From JACKJA01 sp050297015 (lineage in GTDB: Bacteria; Pseudomonadota; Alphaproteobacteria; Micavibrionales; Micavibrionaceae), in assembly GCA_050297015.1 (NCBI GenBank), contig JBNKRZ010000011.1:1-64000 (forward strand): 64,000 bases of DNA. The letters are read 5' to 3'. The notes below the pieces were generated by a model. That model had not been told where the DNA came from, did not search any database, and saw only the letters and a list, made by a program, of their open reading frames with translations. A program made the position numbers and the translations under genes. Below, one piece after another: positions 34,478-43,462 of this stretch. The stretch's first letter is position 1, and every line of letters begins with the position of its first letter.

Positions 34478-35908
34478 TTAAGCCGCTTCAGCCGCTATTT
34501 TCTTAGCTTTCTCTTCAGCTTCGGCGATCGTACCAACCATATAGAAGGCGCTCTCCGGCAAGTGATCGTACTCACCATCTACAATCGCGCGGAAGCCCTT
34601 GATCGTTTCTTCCAGCTCGACAAACACACCCGGCGAACCTGTGAAGACTTCAGCCACGTGGAACGGCTGGGACAGGAAGCGCTGAATTTTCCGGGCGCGT
34701 GCCACAACCAGTTTGTCATCTTCGGAGAGTTCATCCATCCCCAAAATAGCGATAATGTCTTGCAGAGCCTTATATTGCTGTAATATTTGCTGCACATCGG
34801 AAGCACACTTATAGTGTTCTTCACCGACAACGCGCGGATCCAGAATACGGGATGTCGAATCCAGCGGATCCACAGCCGGATAAATACCCAGCTCTGAAAT
34901 CTGACGGCTCAAAACCGTTGTCGCATCCAGGTGAGAGAAGGTCGTCGCCGGCGCCGGGTCGGTCAAGTCATCGGCCGGAACATAAACCGCCTGCACAGAC
35001 GTAATCGAGCCTTTGTTGGTCGACGTAATACGCTCTTGCAGCGCGCCCATATCGGTGGACAAAGTCGGCTGGTAACCCACAGCGGATGGAATCCGGCCGA
35101 GCAAAGCGGACACTTCCGCACCGGCTTGGGTGAAGCGGAACACGTTATCCATAAAGAACAGAACATCCTGCCCCTCTTCATCACGGAAATATTCAGCCAT
35201 CGTCACACCGGACAAAGCCACACGCGCCCGTGCTCCCGGCGGTTCGTTCATCTGGCCGTAGCATAGCGCCACCTTGGATTCGCCATCGGGCTTGATAACC
35301 CCGGCTTCAATCATCTCATGGTACAAATCGTTCCCTTCACGGGTCCGTTCCCCCACACCGGCGAACACAGACACACCACCGTGCGCCTTGGCGATATTGT
35401 TAATCAGCTCTTGAATCGTCACGGTTTTACCCACACCGGCACCACCGAACAGACCAATTTTCCCCCCTTTGAGGTACGGACAAAGCAAGTCAACGACCTT
35501 AATCCCTGTGACAAGCTGTTCCGCCTCAGCCGACTGGTCGATAAATTCCGGAGCCGAACGGTGAATCGGATAGCGCTGTTTAGACTTAGGCTGCGGTTTT
35601 TCGTCGATAGCGTTCCCGGTCACATCGAAAATCCGGCCCAGCGTTTCCGGACCAACCGGCACAGAAATCGGCGCGCCCATGTCGTTCACTGCCGCGCCGC
35701 GCACCAAACCATCCGTTGAGTCCATGGCGATACAGCGCACCGTGTTTTCACCCAAATGCTGCGCCACTTCCAAAACCAGCGTTTTGCCATCATTTTCAGT
35801 CTGCAATGCATTCAAAATCGCGGGAACTTCGCCTGCCGCGAACTGTACATCCACCACAGCGCCCAAGACCTGCGTAATAACGCCATTGGATTGAGATTTC
35901 TTAGCCAT
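34478..35908 (-). CDS. atpD: ATP synthase F1, beta subunit
   Basis: Catalytic subunit, 476 residues. P-loop GGAGVGKTVTIQEL, catalytic Glu in GVGERTREGNDLYHEM and the family signature PAVDPLDSTSR are complete. A strong ribosome site (GAGGAAAAA) precedes the ATG. Between atpG and atpC in the order usual for Alphaproteobacteria, where F1 (HAGDC) and F0 genes are in separate operons; no F0 genes occur in this window. Confidence 0.99.
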   Translation of the reverse strand: MAKKSQSNGVITQVLGAVVDVQFAAGEVPAILNALQTENDGKTLVLEVAQHLGENTVRCIAMDSTDGLVRGAAVNDMGAPISVPVGPETLGRIFDVTGNAIDEKPQPKSKQRYPIHRSAPEFIDQSAEAEQLVTGIKVVDLLCPYLKGGKIGLFGGAGVGKTVTIQELINNIAKAHGGVSVFAGVGERTREGNDLYHEMIEAGVIKPDGESKVALCYGQMNEPPGARARVALSGVTMAEYFRDEEGQDVLFFMDNVFRFTQAGAEVSALLGRIPSAVGYQPTLSTDMGALQERITSTNKGSITSVQAVYVPADDLTDPAPATTFSHLDATTVLSRQISELGIYPAVDPLDSTSRILDPRVVGEEHYKCASDVQQILQQYKALQDIIAILGMDELSEDDKLVVARARKIQRFLSQPFHVAEVFTGSPGVFVELEETIKGFRAIVDGEYDHLPESAFYMVGTIAEAEEKAKKIAAEAA

Positions 35909-35954
35909 TTTTTCCTCTTTTTTCCTTTTTTAAATCTTTCATAAAACAGACGGG

Positions 35955-36902
35955 TTACACCGCTTCCGCCCCTGATATAATTTCAATTAATTCCTTGGTA
36001 ATGAAGGCTTGGCGCGCGCGGTTATATTGCAACGTCAAACCATTGATCCGGTCGCCCGCATTACGCGTTGCGTTATCCATTGCGGTCATCCGTGCGGCTT
36101 GTTCCCCAGCGGCGCTATCCAGTAACGCGCGGTAGAGCTGAACCCCCAGATTTTTCGGCAAAAGCTGGCCTAAGAGAACTTCTTCCTCCGGCTCAAACGC
36201 ATAAGGGCACAGAACAGCGTCCTTGTCCTTGTCCTTGGCATTAACGTCCACGCCCGCCTGTTTAGAAGCATTTTCCGCGGCTGCGTCTTCCTCTTCACTC
36301 TGAGCGATTTCAAACGGAATTAACTGTTGCGCCACAGGTTTTTGCACCAAGACGTTCTTAAATTCATTACAAAGCAGCGTACACACATCAAACGCACCGT
36401 CTTCAAACTGGTGCAGGATATAATGCGCCACTTCATCAACCTCGGCGAAGCTGATCCGTCCATGCGCACCGATTTGCGTAAAACTCTTGATAATAAGGCT
36501 GCTGTGATCGCGTTTCAGGACATCACGCCCCTTACGACCAAGACACAGCACTTTAACCTCTTTGCCCTCGGCAAGGCGGCGGCGGATTTCTTTCCGGGCC
36601 AAACGAACCAAATTGCCGTTAAAGCCACCGCATAAACCACGATCGGATGTCACAACAACCAAAAGATGAACATCGTCCTTCCCCGTTCCGATCAAAAGCT
36701 TGGGCGAATTCGGGCCAACCACAACCCCCTCAGCAACGCGGGCCATCATAGCCGCCATCGCCACAGCATAAGGCTGGCTGGCTTCTGCGGCTTCCTGTGC
36801 CTTTTTCAGCTTAGACGCCGCCACCATTTTCATAGCAGAAGTAATCTTCCGTGTGGATTTCACAGAAGCAATACGGTCACGATAATCTTTCAAACTGGGC
36901 AT
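35955..36902 (-). CDS. atpG: ATP synthase F1, gamma subunit
   Basis: Central rotor stalk. Both ends form the coiled coil (DRIASVKSTRKITSAMKMVA at the N-terminus, YNRARQAFITKELIEIISGA at the C-terminus). With 315 residues it is about 25 longer than most bacterial gamma subunits. The extra length is an acidic/Lys-rich stretch (ASKQAGVDVNAKDKDKD) in the middle, a surface loop in the known structures. Confidence 0.97.
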   Translation of the reverse strand: MPSLKDYRDRIASVKSTRKITSAMKMVAASKLKKAQEAAEASQPYAVAMAAMMARVAEGVVVGPNSPKLLIGTGKDDVHLLVVVTSDRGLCGGFNGNLVRLARKEIRRRLAEGKEVKVLCLGRKGRDVLKRDHSSLIIKSFTQIGAHGRISFAEVDEVAHYILHQFEDGAFDVCTLLCNEFKNVLVQKPVAQQLIPFEIAQSEEEDAAAENASKQAGVDVNAKDKDKDAVLCPYAFEPEEEVLLGQLLPKNLGVQLYRALLDSAAGEQAARMTAMDNATRNAGDRINGLTLQYNRARQAFITKELIEIISGAEAV

Positions 36903-36935
36903 ATTATTCCCGACACAAATTACAGGTTATAAAAC

Positions 36936-38486
36936 TTACGCTGCTTTGGCTGCGTTACTGGCAAAGCCCTTGGTAAAATCTTCCAAGAACGCCGACAAGC
37001 TGTCTTTCAATTTATCATCCAGAACTTTCTGCTTCGCGATGTCGGCAAGGATTTTCTTACCATTCGCACGCAAATCAGCAAGAAGACGCCCTTCATATTC
37101 GCTAACCTGGTCGACGGCGACATCATCGAGATACCCTTCCGTCCCGGCAAAAATCACAGCCACCTGCTCGGCAATCGTCAACGGTGAGTATTGCGGCTGT
37201 TTCAAAAGCTGTGTCAGGCGCGCGCCACGGGCCAAAAGTCTCTGCGTCGAGGCATCAAGGTCGGAAGCAAACTGCGCGAATGCTTCCATCTCACGATATT
37301 GCGCCAGCTCCAGTTTAATCGTCCCGGCCACTTGTTTCATCGCTTTAATCTGCGCCGCGGATCCCACACGGGAAACCGAAAGACCAACGGAAATCGCCGG
37401 ACGGATACCTTTAAAGAACAAGCCCGTCTCCAAGAAAATCTGGCCGTCCGTAATGGAAATCACATTCGTCGGGATATAAGCCGACACATCACCGGCCTGC
37501 GTTTCAATGATCGGCAGCGCCGTCAAAGAACCGGAGCCGTGATCTTCGTTCATCTTCGCCGCCCGTTCCAACAAGCGGGAGTGAATGTAGAAAACATCCC
37601 CCGGATAAGCTTCACGGCCCGGCGGACGACGCAGCAACAAGGACATCTGGCGGTAAGCCACAGCTTGCTTGGACAAGTCATCATAAACCGCCAGAGCATG
37701 CAGCCCGTTATCGCGGAAATATTCACCCATCGCACAACCCGTGTACGGGGCAAGGAACTGCATAGGCGCAGGATCGGAGGCCGTCGCCGCAACCACGATG
37801 GAATATTCCATAGCGCCGTTATCTTCCAGCTCTTTTACAAGCTGCGCCACCGTCGAGCGTTTTTGCCCGATCGCGACATAAATACAATACAGGTGCTCTT
37901 TTTCGTCCTTGGCCTGATTAACCGTTTTCTGGTTAATGATCGTATCCACAGCCACAGCCGTTTTCCCCGTTTGGCGGTCACCGATAATCAGCTCCCGCTG
38001 GCCACGGCCGATCGGCACCAACGCATCAAGCGCCTTGATCCCGGTTTGCATGGGTTCATGCACGGATTTCCGCGGAATAATCCCCGGCGCTTTCACTTCC
38101 ACACGGCGGAATTCTTTGGATTTGATCGGCCCTTTACCGTCAATCGGATTCCCCAGACCGTCAACCACACGCCCCAGCAATTCCTTACCGACCGGAACCT
38201 GCACAATTTCACCGGTACGCTTTACGGTATCGCCTTCTTTAATGGCCTTATCTTCACCAAAAATCACAACCCCGACATTATCCGCCTCAAGGTTCAAAGC
38301 CATCCCTTTAATGCCACCGGGGAATTCAAGCATTTCCCCCGCCCGCACATTATCCAAGCCATAAACCCGTGCCACACCGTCACCGACAGACAAAACCTGT
38401 CCGATTTCGGCGACATCCGGTGCCGCGTCAAAATTGGCTACCTTGCTTTTCAGGACTTCTGTAATTTCAGCCGCTTTGAGTTGCAT
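36936..38486 (-). CDS. atpA: ATP synthase F1, alpha subunit
   Basis: Non-catalytic nucleotide-binding subunit, 516 residues. P-loop GDRQTGKTAVAVD and the signature PAISVGLSVSRVGSAAQ are present. AAGGAAG lies about 9 bases before the ATG. A long open frame on the opposite strand (37191-38537) is a by-product of codon bias. Confidence 0.99.
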   Translation of the reverse strand: MQLKAAEITEVLKSKVANFDAAPDVAEIGQVLSVGDGVARVYGLDNVRAGEMLEFPGGIKGMALNLEADNVGVVIFGEDKAIKEGDTVKRTGEIVQVPVGKELLGRVVDGLGNPIDGKGPIKSKEFRRVEVKAPGIIPRKSVHEPMQTGIKALDALVPIGRGQRELIIGDRQTGKTAVAVDTIINQKTVNQAKDEKEHLYCIYVAIGQKRSTVAQLVKELEDNGAMEYSIVVAATASDPAPMQFLAPYTGCAMGEYFRDNGLHALAVYDDLSKQAVAYRQMSLLLRRPPGREAYPGDVFYIHSRLLERAAKMNEDHGSGSLTALPIIETQAGDVSAYIPTNVISITDGQIFLETGLFFKGIRPAISVGLSVSRVGSAAQIKAMKQVAGTIKLELAQYREMEAFAQFASDLDASTQRLLARGARLTQLLKQPQYSPLTIAEQVAVIFAGTEGYLDDVAVDQVSEYEGRLLADLRANGKKILADIAKQKVLDDKLKDSLSAFLEDFTKGFASNAAKAA

Positions 38487-38567
38487 CTTGCGATCTTCCT
38501 TTTCTTAACTGTGGTATATTCTTCTATCTATCTTTAACTTTATAAAATCCAATTTTCGGCCACGCCC

Positions 38568-39137
38568 TTACGCCGCCTCACCCTGCCGGGACATTTCGCG
38601 TTCCAGCACTTCCAACTTGTGACGAACGGAATTATCAATCATCAGCGAGCCGACCGTTACCGTCATGCCACCAAGCAAACTTTCGTTAACCCGAACATCC
38701 AAGGTCACATCAGCGCCCATAGCTTTCCCCAAATCAGCCTCCAGCTTTTTGGTTTGCGCCGCACTCAGAGCCTCAGCCGTTTCAACACGAGCAGCCAGCG
38801 TACCACTGCGCGCCATCAATTCAGCACGAAAAGCCTTAATAATGCCCGCAAGGATCGGTAAGCGGCGGTTTTCCGCCAGTACCGCGAGAAAATGAGCCGT
38901 TAATTTTTGGAATTTTGCTTTAGCCGCGAGAGCCAAAACGGCCTCACATTGTTCGTTACGCGCAATCAAGGGATTGGAAACAAGCTCCCGAAGCGCGTCG
39001 GAGGACTCATACATAGCCGCCAAATCGGCCATATCTTTTTCCACCTTATTCAAGAGAGCCGCACCCTCCGCCATATCCACAAGGGCGGCCGCATAACGGG
39101 CGGAAACAAGGCCGGTTTCAGATGTTTTTGATCCCAC
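38568..39137 (-). CDS. atpH: ATP synthase F1, delta subunit
   Basis: Stator subunit linking F1 to F0, 189 residues, with a helical N-terminal domain (ARYAAALVDMAE) and a C-terminal block LLGGMTVTVGSLMIDNSVR typical of the family. The start is GTG at 39137. First gene of the F1 operon. Confidence 0.96.
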   Translation of the reverse strand: MGSKTSETGLVSARYAAALVDMAEGAALLNKVEKDMADLAAMYESSDALRELVSNPLIARNEQCEAVLALAAKAKFQKLTAHFLAVLAENRRLPILAGIIKAFRAELMARSGTLAARVETAEALSAAQTKKLEADLGKAMGADVTLDVRVNESLLGGMTVTVGSLMIDNSVRHKLEVLEREMSRQGEAA

Positions 39138-39246
39138 GGTCAGTCCCTATTCTTGCAATTCGTGCGAAACGTAAAAAAAGTTGGCGGAGATTTAGCACAC
39201 GAAACGGGACGGCGCAAGGGTTTAAAGGGCATTTTTTATAGGATTT

Positions 39247-40038
39247 TCACGGGAACCACTGCACATGCAATAAATCATATTTATCCGGATACAAATACGC
39301 CGCGAAACCTTTAAATAAAACAAGGTGAAAAACATAAATTCCCAACGTGCGCCGCCCGAAAAACTGAAACAACGCAACAACAAAAGAGGGCAATTTTGCC
39401 GTTAATTGCGGATACGCTGCCGGCTTAAAGAAATAAAGCGCCGCAAAAACAACAAACATCTCGGCACAAAACACCAGAAGCTGTTCTTCTGCAAACCCAA
39501 AGGTCAGCGTTTGAATAATAACAAAGCCGAGCACCGCAAAAACCATAAAGTGATTTTTGTATTGACCGATATGCGCCAGCTCTTCCTCGTGACGCGCCAT
39601 GTAGCCAAACATAGCGATCAACAGCCCCAACGTGCCATACTCGACAATAAAATTGGTCGGAATACTCATCAGCAGCATCAACAAGCCCAGCCCCCATAAA
39701 TATTCGTAATTCAGGGCGGCGCGGCGCATCACAAGGTCCAGCAACAAGCGAATCGCAATCATCGTCCCCAAGATATTCAGAGCAAAAACAGGGATTCCTA
39801 CGATAACATTGGCCGCGACCAGAATGAGCATTCCGCCCCACATTTTCGGCCCCAGATCACGGCTGCGCGCATAACCGATCAGAAAAAACCAGATCGGCAC
39901 ACACAGCCGCCCGGCCACGCGCCACCACAAATCATCGGGGAAGAAATAATACCCCACATGATCGACGATCATCAAAAGCACGGCAAATGTCTTAAAAAAA
40001 TCGTAGGATGTCAGGTCTTTGGGCAGAAGCTTGGTCAT
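39247..40038 (-). CDS. TraX-family membrane protein
   Basis: About 8 membrane helices, 263 residues. The opening SYDFFKTFAVLLMIVDHVGY and the following RLCVPIWFFLIGYARSRD match the TraX family, named for an F-pilin N-acetylating protein; chromosomal members resemble acyltransferases. The closing GRRTLGIYVFHLVLF is also typical. The acceptor is unknown here, since no pilus genes are near. It starts 12 bases after the priA stop and is probably co-transcribed with it. Confidence 0.85.
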   Translation of the reverse strand: MTKLLPKDLTSYDFFKTFAVLLMIVDHVGYYFFPDDLWWRVAGRLCVPIWFFLIGYARSRDLGPKMWGGMLILVAANVIVGIPVFALNILGTMIAIRLLLDLVMRRAALNYEYLWGLGLLMLLMSIPTNFIVEYGTLGLLIAMFGYMARHEEELAHIGQYKNHFMVFAVLGFVIIQTLTFGFAEEQLLVFCAEMFVVFAALYFFKPAAYPQLTAKLPSFVVALFQFFGRRTLGIYVFHLVLFKGFAAYLYPDKYDLLHVQWFP

Positions 40039-40050
40039 AAGAGAATGATC

Positions 40051-42276
40051 TCACAAAAAGCTTTGCGGGTCGATGTCAATATAGACGCGGACAGTCGAGG
40101 GCACTTTGATCCCGCCGACCCATGCGGCCAGCGTTTTTTGCAGGTCGATATTCTTATCCGCCCGGATCAGCAAGCGCCGCCGATAATTCCCGCGCAGGCG
40201 ATAGAACGGCGCATCGGCGGGACCAAGCGTCTGAATGGCTTCTCCCTGCGGCGCGGCTTTTCCCAGTGCATTGGACACGCCGATTACTTGCCCCTCATCC
40301 TTGCCTGATACGACTATTCCGGCTAGACGCGAGAATGGCGGCATATGGGCCGCCTCACGCTCGTCCGCTTCGACCTCTAAAAACGCATCCCGGTCACCGG
40401 AGGCCAGCGCCTGCATCACTTTATTATCCGGGAACCATGTTTGCAGAAACACATGGCCTTTGAGCTGCTCTCGCCCCGCGCGCCCAGCAACCTGATGAAG
40501 GAGCTGATAAGTCCGCTCTGCCGCGCGCAAATCGCCGCCCTGCAAACCAAGATCGGCATCCACCACCCCCACCAGCGTCAAATTCGGAAAATGGTGACCT
40601 TTAGCAATGATCTGCGTGCCGATGATAATATCGACTTTGTGTTCGCGAATATCGGCCAGCATGGCTTTCAGCTCATCATGCGTTTGCGCCGTATCACTAG
40701 CGAGAATTTTAACGCGGGCCTGCGGGAAATACGCCGTGACCTCCTCGAATATCCGCTCCACACCGGGACCACAAGCGGCCAGGGACTCGCGCTCCCCGCA
40801 TTCCGGGCAGGTTTCCGGGAACGGCATGGAATAATCGCAATGATGGCAATGCAGCCGATTGGTTTTCTTGTGCTCCACCAGCCAAGCCGTACAACGCGGA
40901 CAAGCCATCCGGCACCCACAAGTCCGGCAAATCGTTAGCGGCGCATAACCGCGGCGATTCAAAAAGAGCAAGCTTTGCTCTCCGGCTTCAAAATTCGCGG
41001 CCAGCGCTGCCATCAAAGTTGGCGCAATAAAATGCTGGCGCTCCGGCTTGTCTTCGCGCATGTCGATCACATGAATATCGGGAAGCTGCGCCCCGCCATG
41101 ACGGTCGGGCAGGTGCAAAAGGTTATAGCGCCCGTCCCAAACATTCGCCATTGTCTCCAGCGCCGGGGTTGCCGAGACCAGTGCCACCGGGATTTTGCCG
41201 ATATGCGCGCGGACAATCGCCATATCGCGGGCATGGTAAATCACGTTATCTTCCTGCTTATAAGCGGGGTCGTGTTCCTCATCGACGACGATCAGCCCTA
41301 AATCCTGATAGGGCAGATAAAGCGCCGAGCGCGCCCCGACGATAACTTTGCTTTGGCCCGTAATCACCCCCCGCCACGTTTTGCGCCGCTGCGCCGGGGT
41401 AAGCTGCGAATGCCACAAAGCGGGCGCACAGCCGAACCGGCTTTCAAAGCGATCGAGAAACGCATTGGAGAGTGCGATCTCCGGCAGCAAGATCAAAACC
41501 TGTTTATCCTGTTTTAAAGCCGCCGCGACCGCCTCAAAGTATGTCTCCGTCTTCCCTGCGCCCGTCACCCCGTCGAGCAGCGCCACATGAAACCCGCCCT
41601 CTTCTATATAAGATGTCATCTCCGCCGCTGCCGCACCTTGCGCTTCGGAAAGCTGCGGGCCGTGGCGTTCATGATCGGGATCGGTGCAGGGCGGCGTTTC
41701 GGGAATCGCGACTTCATCCAAAATGCCGTTTTTGGCCAGCGTCTTGACGACTCCCGCCCCGCATCCTGCCTTACGCGCCAAAGCCGCCGCCGTCCGCGGC
41801 CGCCCGTCGGAAAGCGCCTTCAGGATTTTTTGCTGTTTGGGAGACAAAGAATACCCTCCTCCCCGAGGGGGGGAGGTCAGGAGGGGGGTAGCAGAAGAAC
41901 ACAAAACATACCCCGTTCCCGCCTTACCTTCCTCCAGCCCCTTGGGCGCGGAGAGAGCCATTTTTAGCACACTTCCGCGCGGGGCCATATTGTAATGCGC
42001 ACTCCAATCAATGAATTTGCGATGCGCCTGCGGCATAGGCGGCGCATCCTCAAATTTGGCGATCAGGCTTTTGAGTTTCTTTTTCGGCACATCGTCGGGT
42101 GCATCATCCCAAACCACACCCGGCACTTCCCGCCCACCGAGCGGCACAGTTACATAATCGCCGGGTTTAACCTCCACCCCCGGCGGCACAGCATAGCTAT
42201 ACGCCTTGTCCACCGGATACGGGACAAGGACGGACACGATTTTAATATCGTCTTCAAATAAAGCGCTTTGCGTCAT
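40051..42276 (-). CDS. priA: Primosomal protein N' (replication restart helicase)
   Basis: 3'-5' helicase that reloads the replisome at collapsed forks, 741 residues from ATG 42276. An N-terminal DNA-binding domain (VLVPYPVDKAYSYAVP) is followed by a helicase core with GVTGAGKT, DEEHD and the Cys-rich zinc insert (CRTCGCRMACPRC ... CHHCDYS ... CPECG). Residues about 129-142 (TPLLTSPPRGGGY) come from a 39-base palindromic repeat read in frame. The frame is open to 42306 only through another repeat that begins 11 bases upstream of the ATG. No good ribosome site is seen, perhaps because that repeat replaced the original leader. Confidence 0.96.
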   Translation of the reverse strand: MTQSALFEDDIKIVSVLVPYPVDKAYSYAVPPGVEVKPGDYVTVPLGGREVPGVVWDDAPDDVPKKKLKSLIAKFEDAPPMPQAHRKFIDWSAHYNMAPRGSVLKMALSAPKGLEEGKAGTGYVLCSSATPLLTSPPRGGGYSLSPKQQKILKALSDGRPRTAAALARKAGCGAGVVKTLAKNGILDEVAIPETPPCTDPDHERHGPQLSEAQGAAAAEMTSYIEEGGFHVALLDGVTGAGKTETYFEAVAAALKQDKQVLILLPEIALSNAFLDRFESRFGCAPALWHSQLTPAQRRKTWRGVITGQSKVIVGARSALYLPYQDLGLIVVDEEHDPAYKQEDNVIYHARDMAIVRAHIGKIPVALVSATPALETMANVWDGRYNLLHLPDRHGGAQLPDIHVIDMREDKPERQHFIAPTLMAALAANFEAGEQSLLFLNRRGYAPLTICRTCGCRMACPRCTAWLVEHKKTNRLHCHHCDYSMPFPETCPECGERESLAACGPGVERIFEEVTAYFPQARVKILASDTAQTHDELKAMLADIREHKVDIIIGTQIIAKGHHFPNLTLVGVVDADLGLQGGDLRAAERTYQLLHQVAGRAGREQLKGHVFLQTWFPDNKVMQALASGDRDAFLEVEADEREAAHMPPFSRLAGIVVSGKDEGQVIGVSNALGKAAPQGEAIQTLGPADAPFYRLRGNYRRRLLIRADKNIDLQKTLAAWVGGIKVPSTVRVYIDIDPQSFL
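41852..41890. repeat. 39-base palindrome within priA
   Basis: taccctcctcccc and ggggaggtcaggagggggg are inverted arms. The element is 39 bases, exactly 13 codons, and keeps the priA frame. Similar C/T-G/A palindromes occur at 52919. Confidence 0.7.
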
Positions 42277-42287
42277 AGTTTCTAAAC

Positions 42288-42418
42288 CGTCATTGCGAGC
42301 GAACAAAGAGAGCGCGGCAATCCAGAATACGCCTCTTGGCTCTGGATTGCCACGTCGACCTTTTTAAGGATGTCCCAAGCGCTCCGCGCTTCGGGACGGC
42401 GGCCTCCTCGCAATGACG
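42288..42418. repeat. Full cattgcgag palindromic repeat upstream of priA
   Basis: 131 bases from cgtcattgcgag to ctcgcaatgacg. The first 63 bases differ from the copy within xerC (44807) at only two positions, so the two are recent duplicates. The inner right part (cccaagcgctccgcgcttcggg) forms a separate hairpin. Confidence 0.85.
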
Positions 42419-42519
42419 AACATAGTAATCATTATAAACGCTTGTCAAACGGGAAGCGTACCTTTATTTATGAGCAACGACTGACTGAGAAAAAACTTTC
42501 ATAAATAGGAAAAATATCC

Positions 42520-42525
42520 TATAAT
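42520..42525 (+). promoter_or_regulatory. Candidate -10 box upstream of fsa
   Basis: TATAAT, a perfect -10 box, in an AT-rich stretch about 115 bases before fsa. A -35 box is not convincing (CTTTCA 18 bases upstream). Given only as a likely promoter region. Confidence 0.35.
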
Positions 42526-42555
42526 TTATTTCCCGGTTGGCCGTAGCGGGCGATG

Positions 42556-42599
42556 AAGGGACCTCCCCCCACCCCCCACAAAAAATGACGAACAAACTG
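42556..42599 (+). repeat. C-run repeat with short ORF, copy 1
   Basis: aaggg, two runs of C split by one A (ccccccacccccc), then aaaaaatgacgaacaaactg. The minus strand at 52635-52674 carries a close copy. An ATG in the repeat opens a 16-codon frame (MTNKLINLKTQIKRKT) that ends 3 bases before the fsa ATG, so it might be a leader peptide of fsa. Confidence 0.55.
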
Positions 42600-42638
42600 A
42601 TAAACCTGAAAACACAAATAAAAAGAAAGACTTAAACC

Positions 42639-43295
42639 ATGAAGTTTTTTGTAGACACCGCCGAAATTGATGACATTAAAGAACTGGCCGAGACGGGCCT
42701 GCTGGACGGTGTAACCACCAACCCCTCTCTCATCAAGAAATCTGGCCGCGAATTCCTGCCCACGATCAAGGAAATCTGCGCCATCGTCGATGGTCCGGTG
42801 AGTGCGGAAGTTGCCTCCACCGATTACGAAACCATGCGCAAGGAAGCCGACAAGCTGCGCGCGATCGCCGATAACGTGGCCATTAAAGTGCCGCTGACCG
42901 TGGACGGTCTGAAAGTCTGTAAGGAGCTTTCCGATGAAGGCACGCTGGTTAACGTCACACTGTGCTTCTCCGCGAACCAAGCCATTCTCGCCGCCAAAGC
43001 AGGTGCGGCGTTTATCTCCCCGTTTGTCGGGCGGCTGGACGATATCGGTCATGACGGTATGCAGCTGATCGCCGAGATTTGCACCATCTACGAAAACTAC
43101 CCGAATTTCGATACCGAGGTTCTGGTTGCCTCAATCCGCAATCCGATGCATTTGCTGGAAGCGGCCAAAATGGGCGCGGATGTTGCGACGATCCCGCCGG
43201 GCGTTATTCGCCAGCTTTACAAACACCCCCTGACCGATAGCGGTTTGGCGGCCTTCGTCAAAGACTGGGCAGAGACGGGGCAAAGCATTTTGTAA
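42639..43295 (+). CDS. fsa: Fructose-6-phosphate aldolase / small transaldolase
   Basis: TalC/MipB-type class I aldolase of 218 residues. The Schiff-base Lys is in NVAIKVPLT, and the opening MKFFVDTAEIDDIKEL and GVTTNPSLI are typical. Either transfers dihydroxyacetone units in the pentose phosphate pathway or splits fructose 6-phosphate; the sequence does not separate the two. The neighbourhood of priA, DUF484 and xerC is conserved in Alphaproteobacteria. Confidence 0.93.
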   Translation: MKFFVDTAEIDDIKELAETGLLDGVTTNPSLIKKSGREFLPTIKEICAIVDGPVSAEVASTDYETMRKEADKLRAIADNVAIKVPLTVDGLKVCKELSDEGTLVNVTLCFSANQAILAAKAGAAFISPFVGRLDDIGHDGMQLIAEICTIYENYPNFDTEVLVASIRNPMHLLEAAKMGADVATIPPGVIRQLYKHPLTDSGLAAFVKDWAETGQSIL

Positions 43296-43302
43296 TCCCT
43301 AC

Positions 43303-43390
43303 CGTTCACGCGAAGAACGCGAAGAAACGCCATGATCGCCAAGAAATATCTTTTCGATCTTTGTGCTTCTTTGCGCCCTTTGCGTGAACG
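43303..43390. repeat. 88-base palindrome of the ttcacgcgaagaacgcgaag type
   Basis: Arms cgttcacgcgaagaacgcgaagaa (43303 onwards) and ttctttgcgccctttgcgtgaacg (ending 43390) are inverted copies with about four mismatches, with a second inner hairpin (gatcg/cgatc). It starts 7 bases after the fsa stop and could stop or stabilise its transcript. Confidence 0.75.
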
Positions 43391-43462
43391 AAAACATGAC
43401 GGTTTATATAAAATCTGATAAAATTCAGTTTCCTTTTGATTCTTACCCTTCCGATCATAACC

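Noticed and set aside
37191..38537. 448-codon open frame on the plus strand opposite atpA
   Set aside because: It lies fully antisense to the highly conserved atpA; the His/Arg-rich product is typical of a mirror frame.
42277..42306. Ten-residue N-terminal extension of PriA
   Set aside because: It begins in the repeat upstream of priA; the family start fits ATG 42276.
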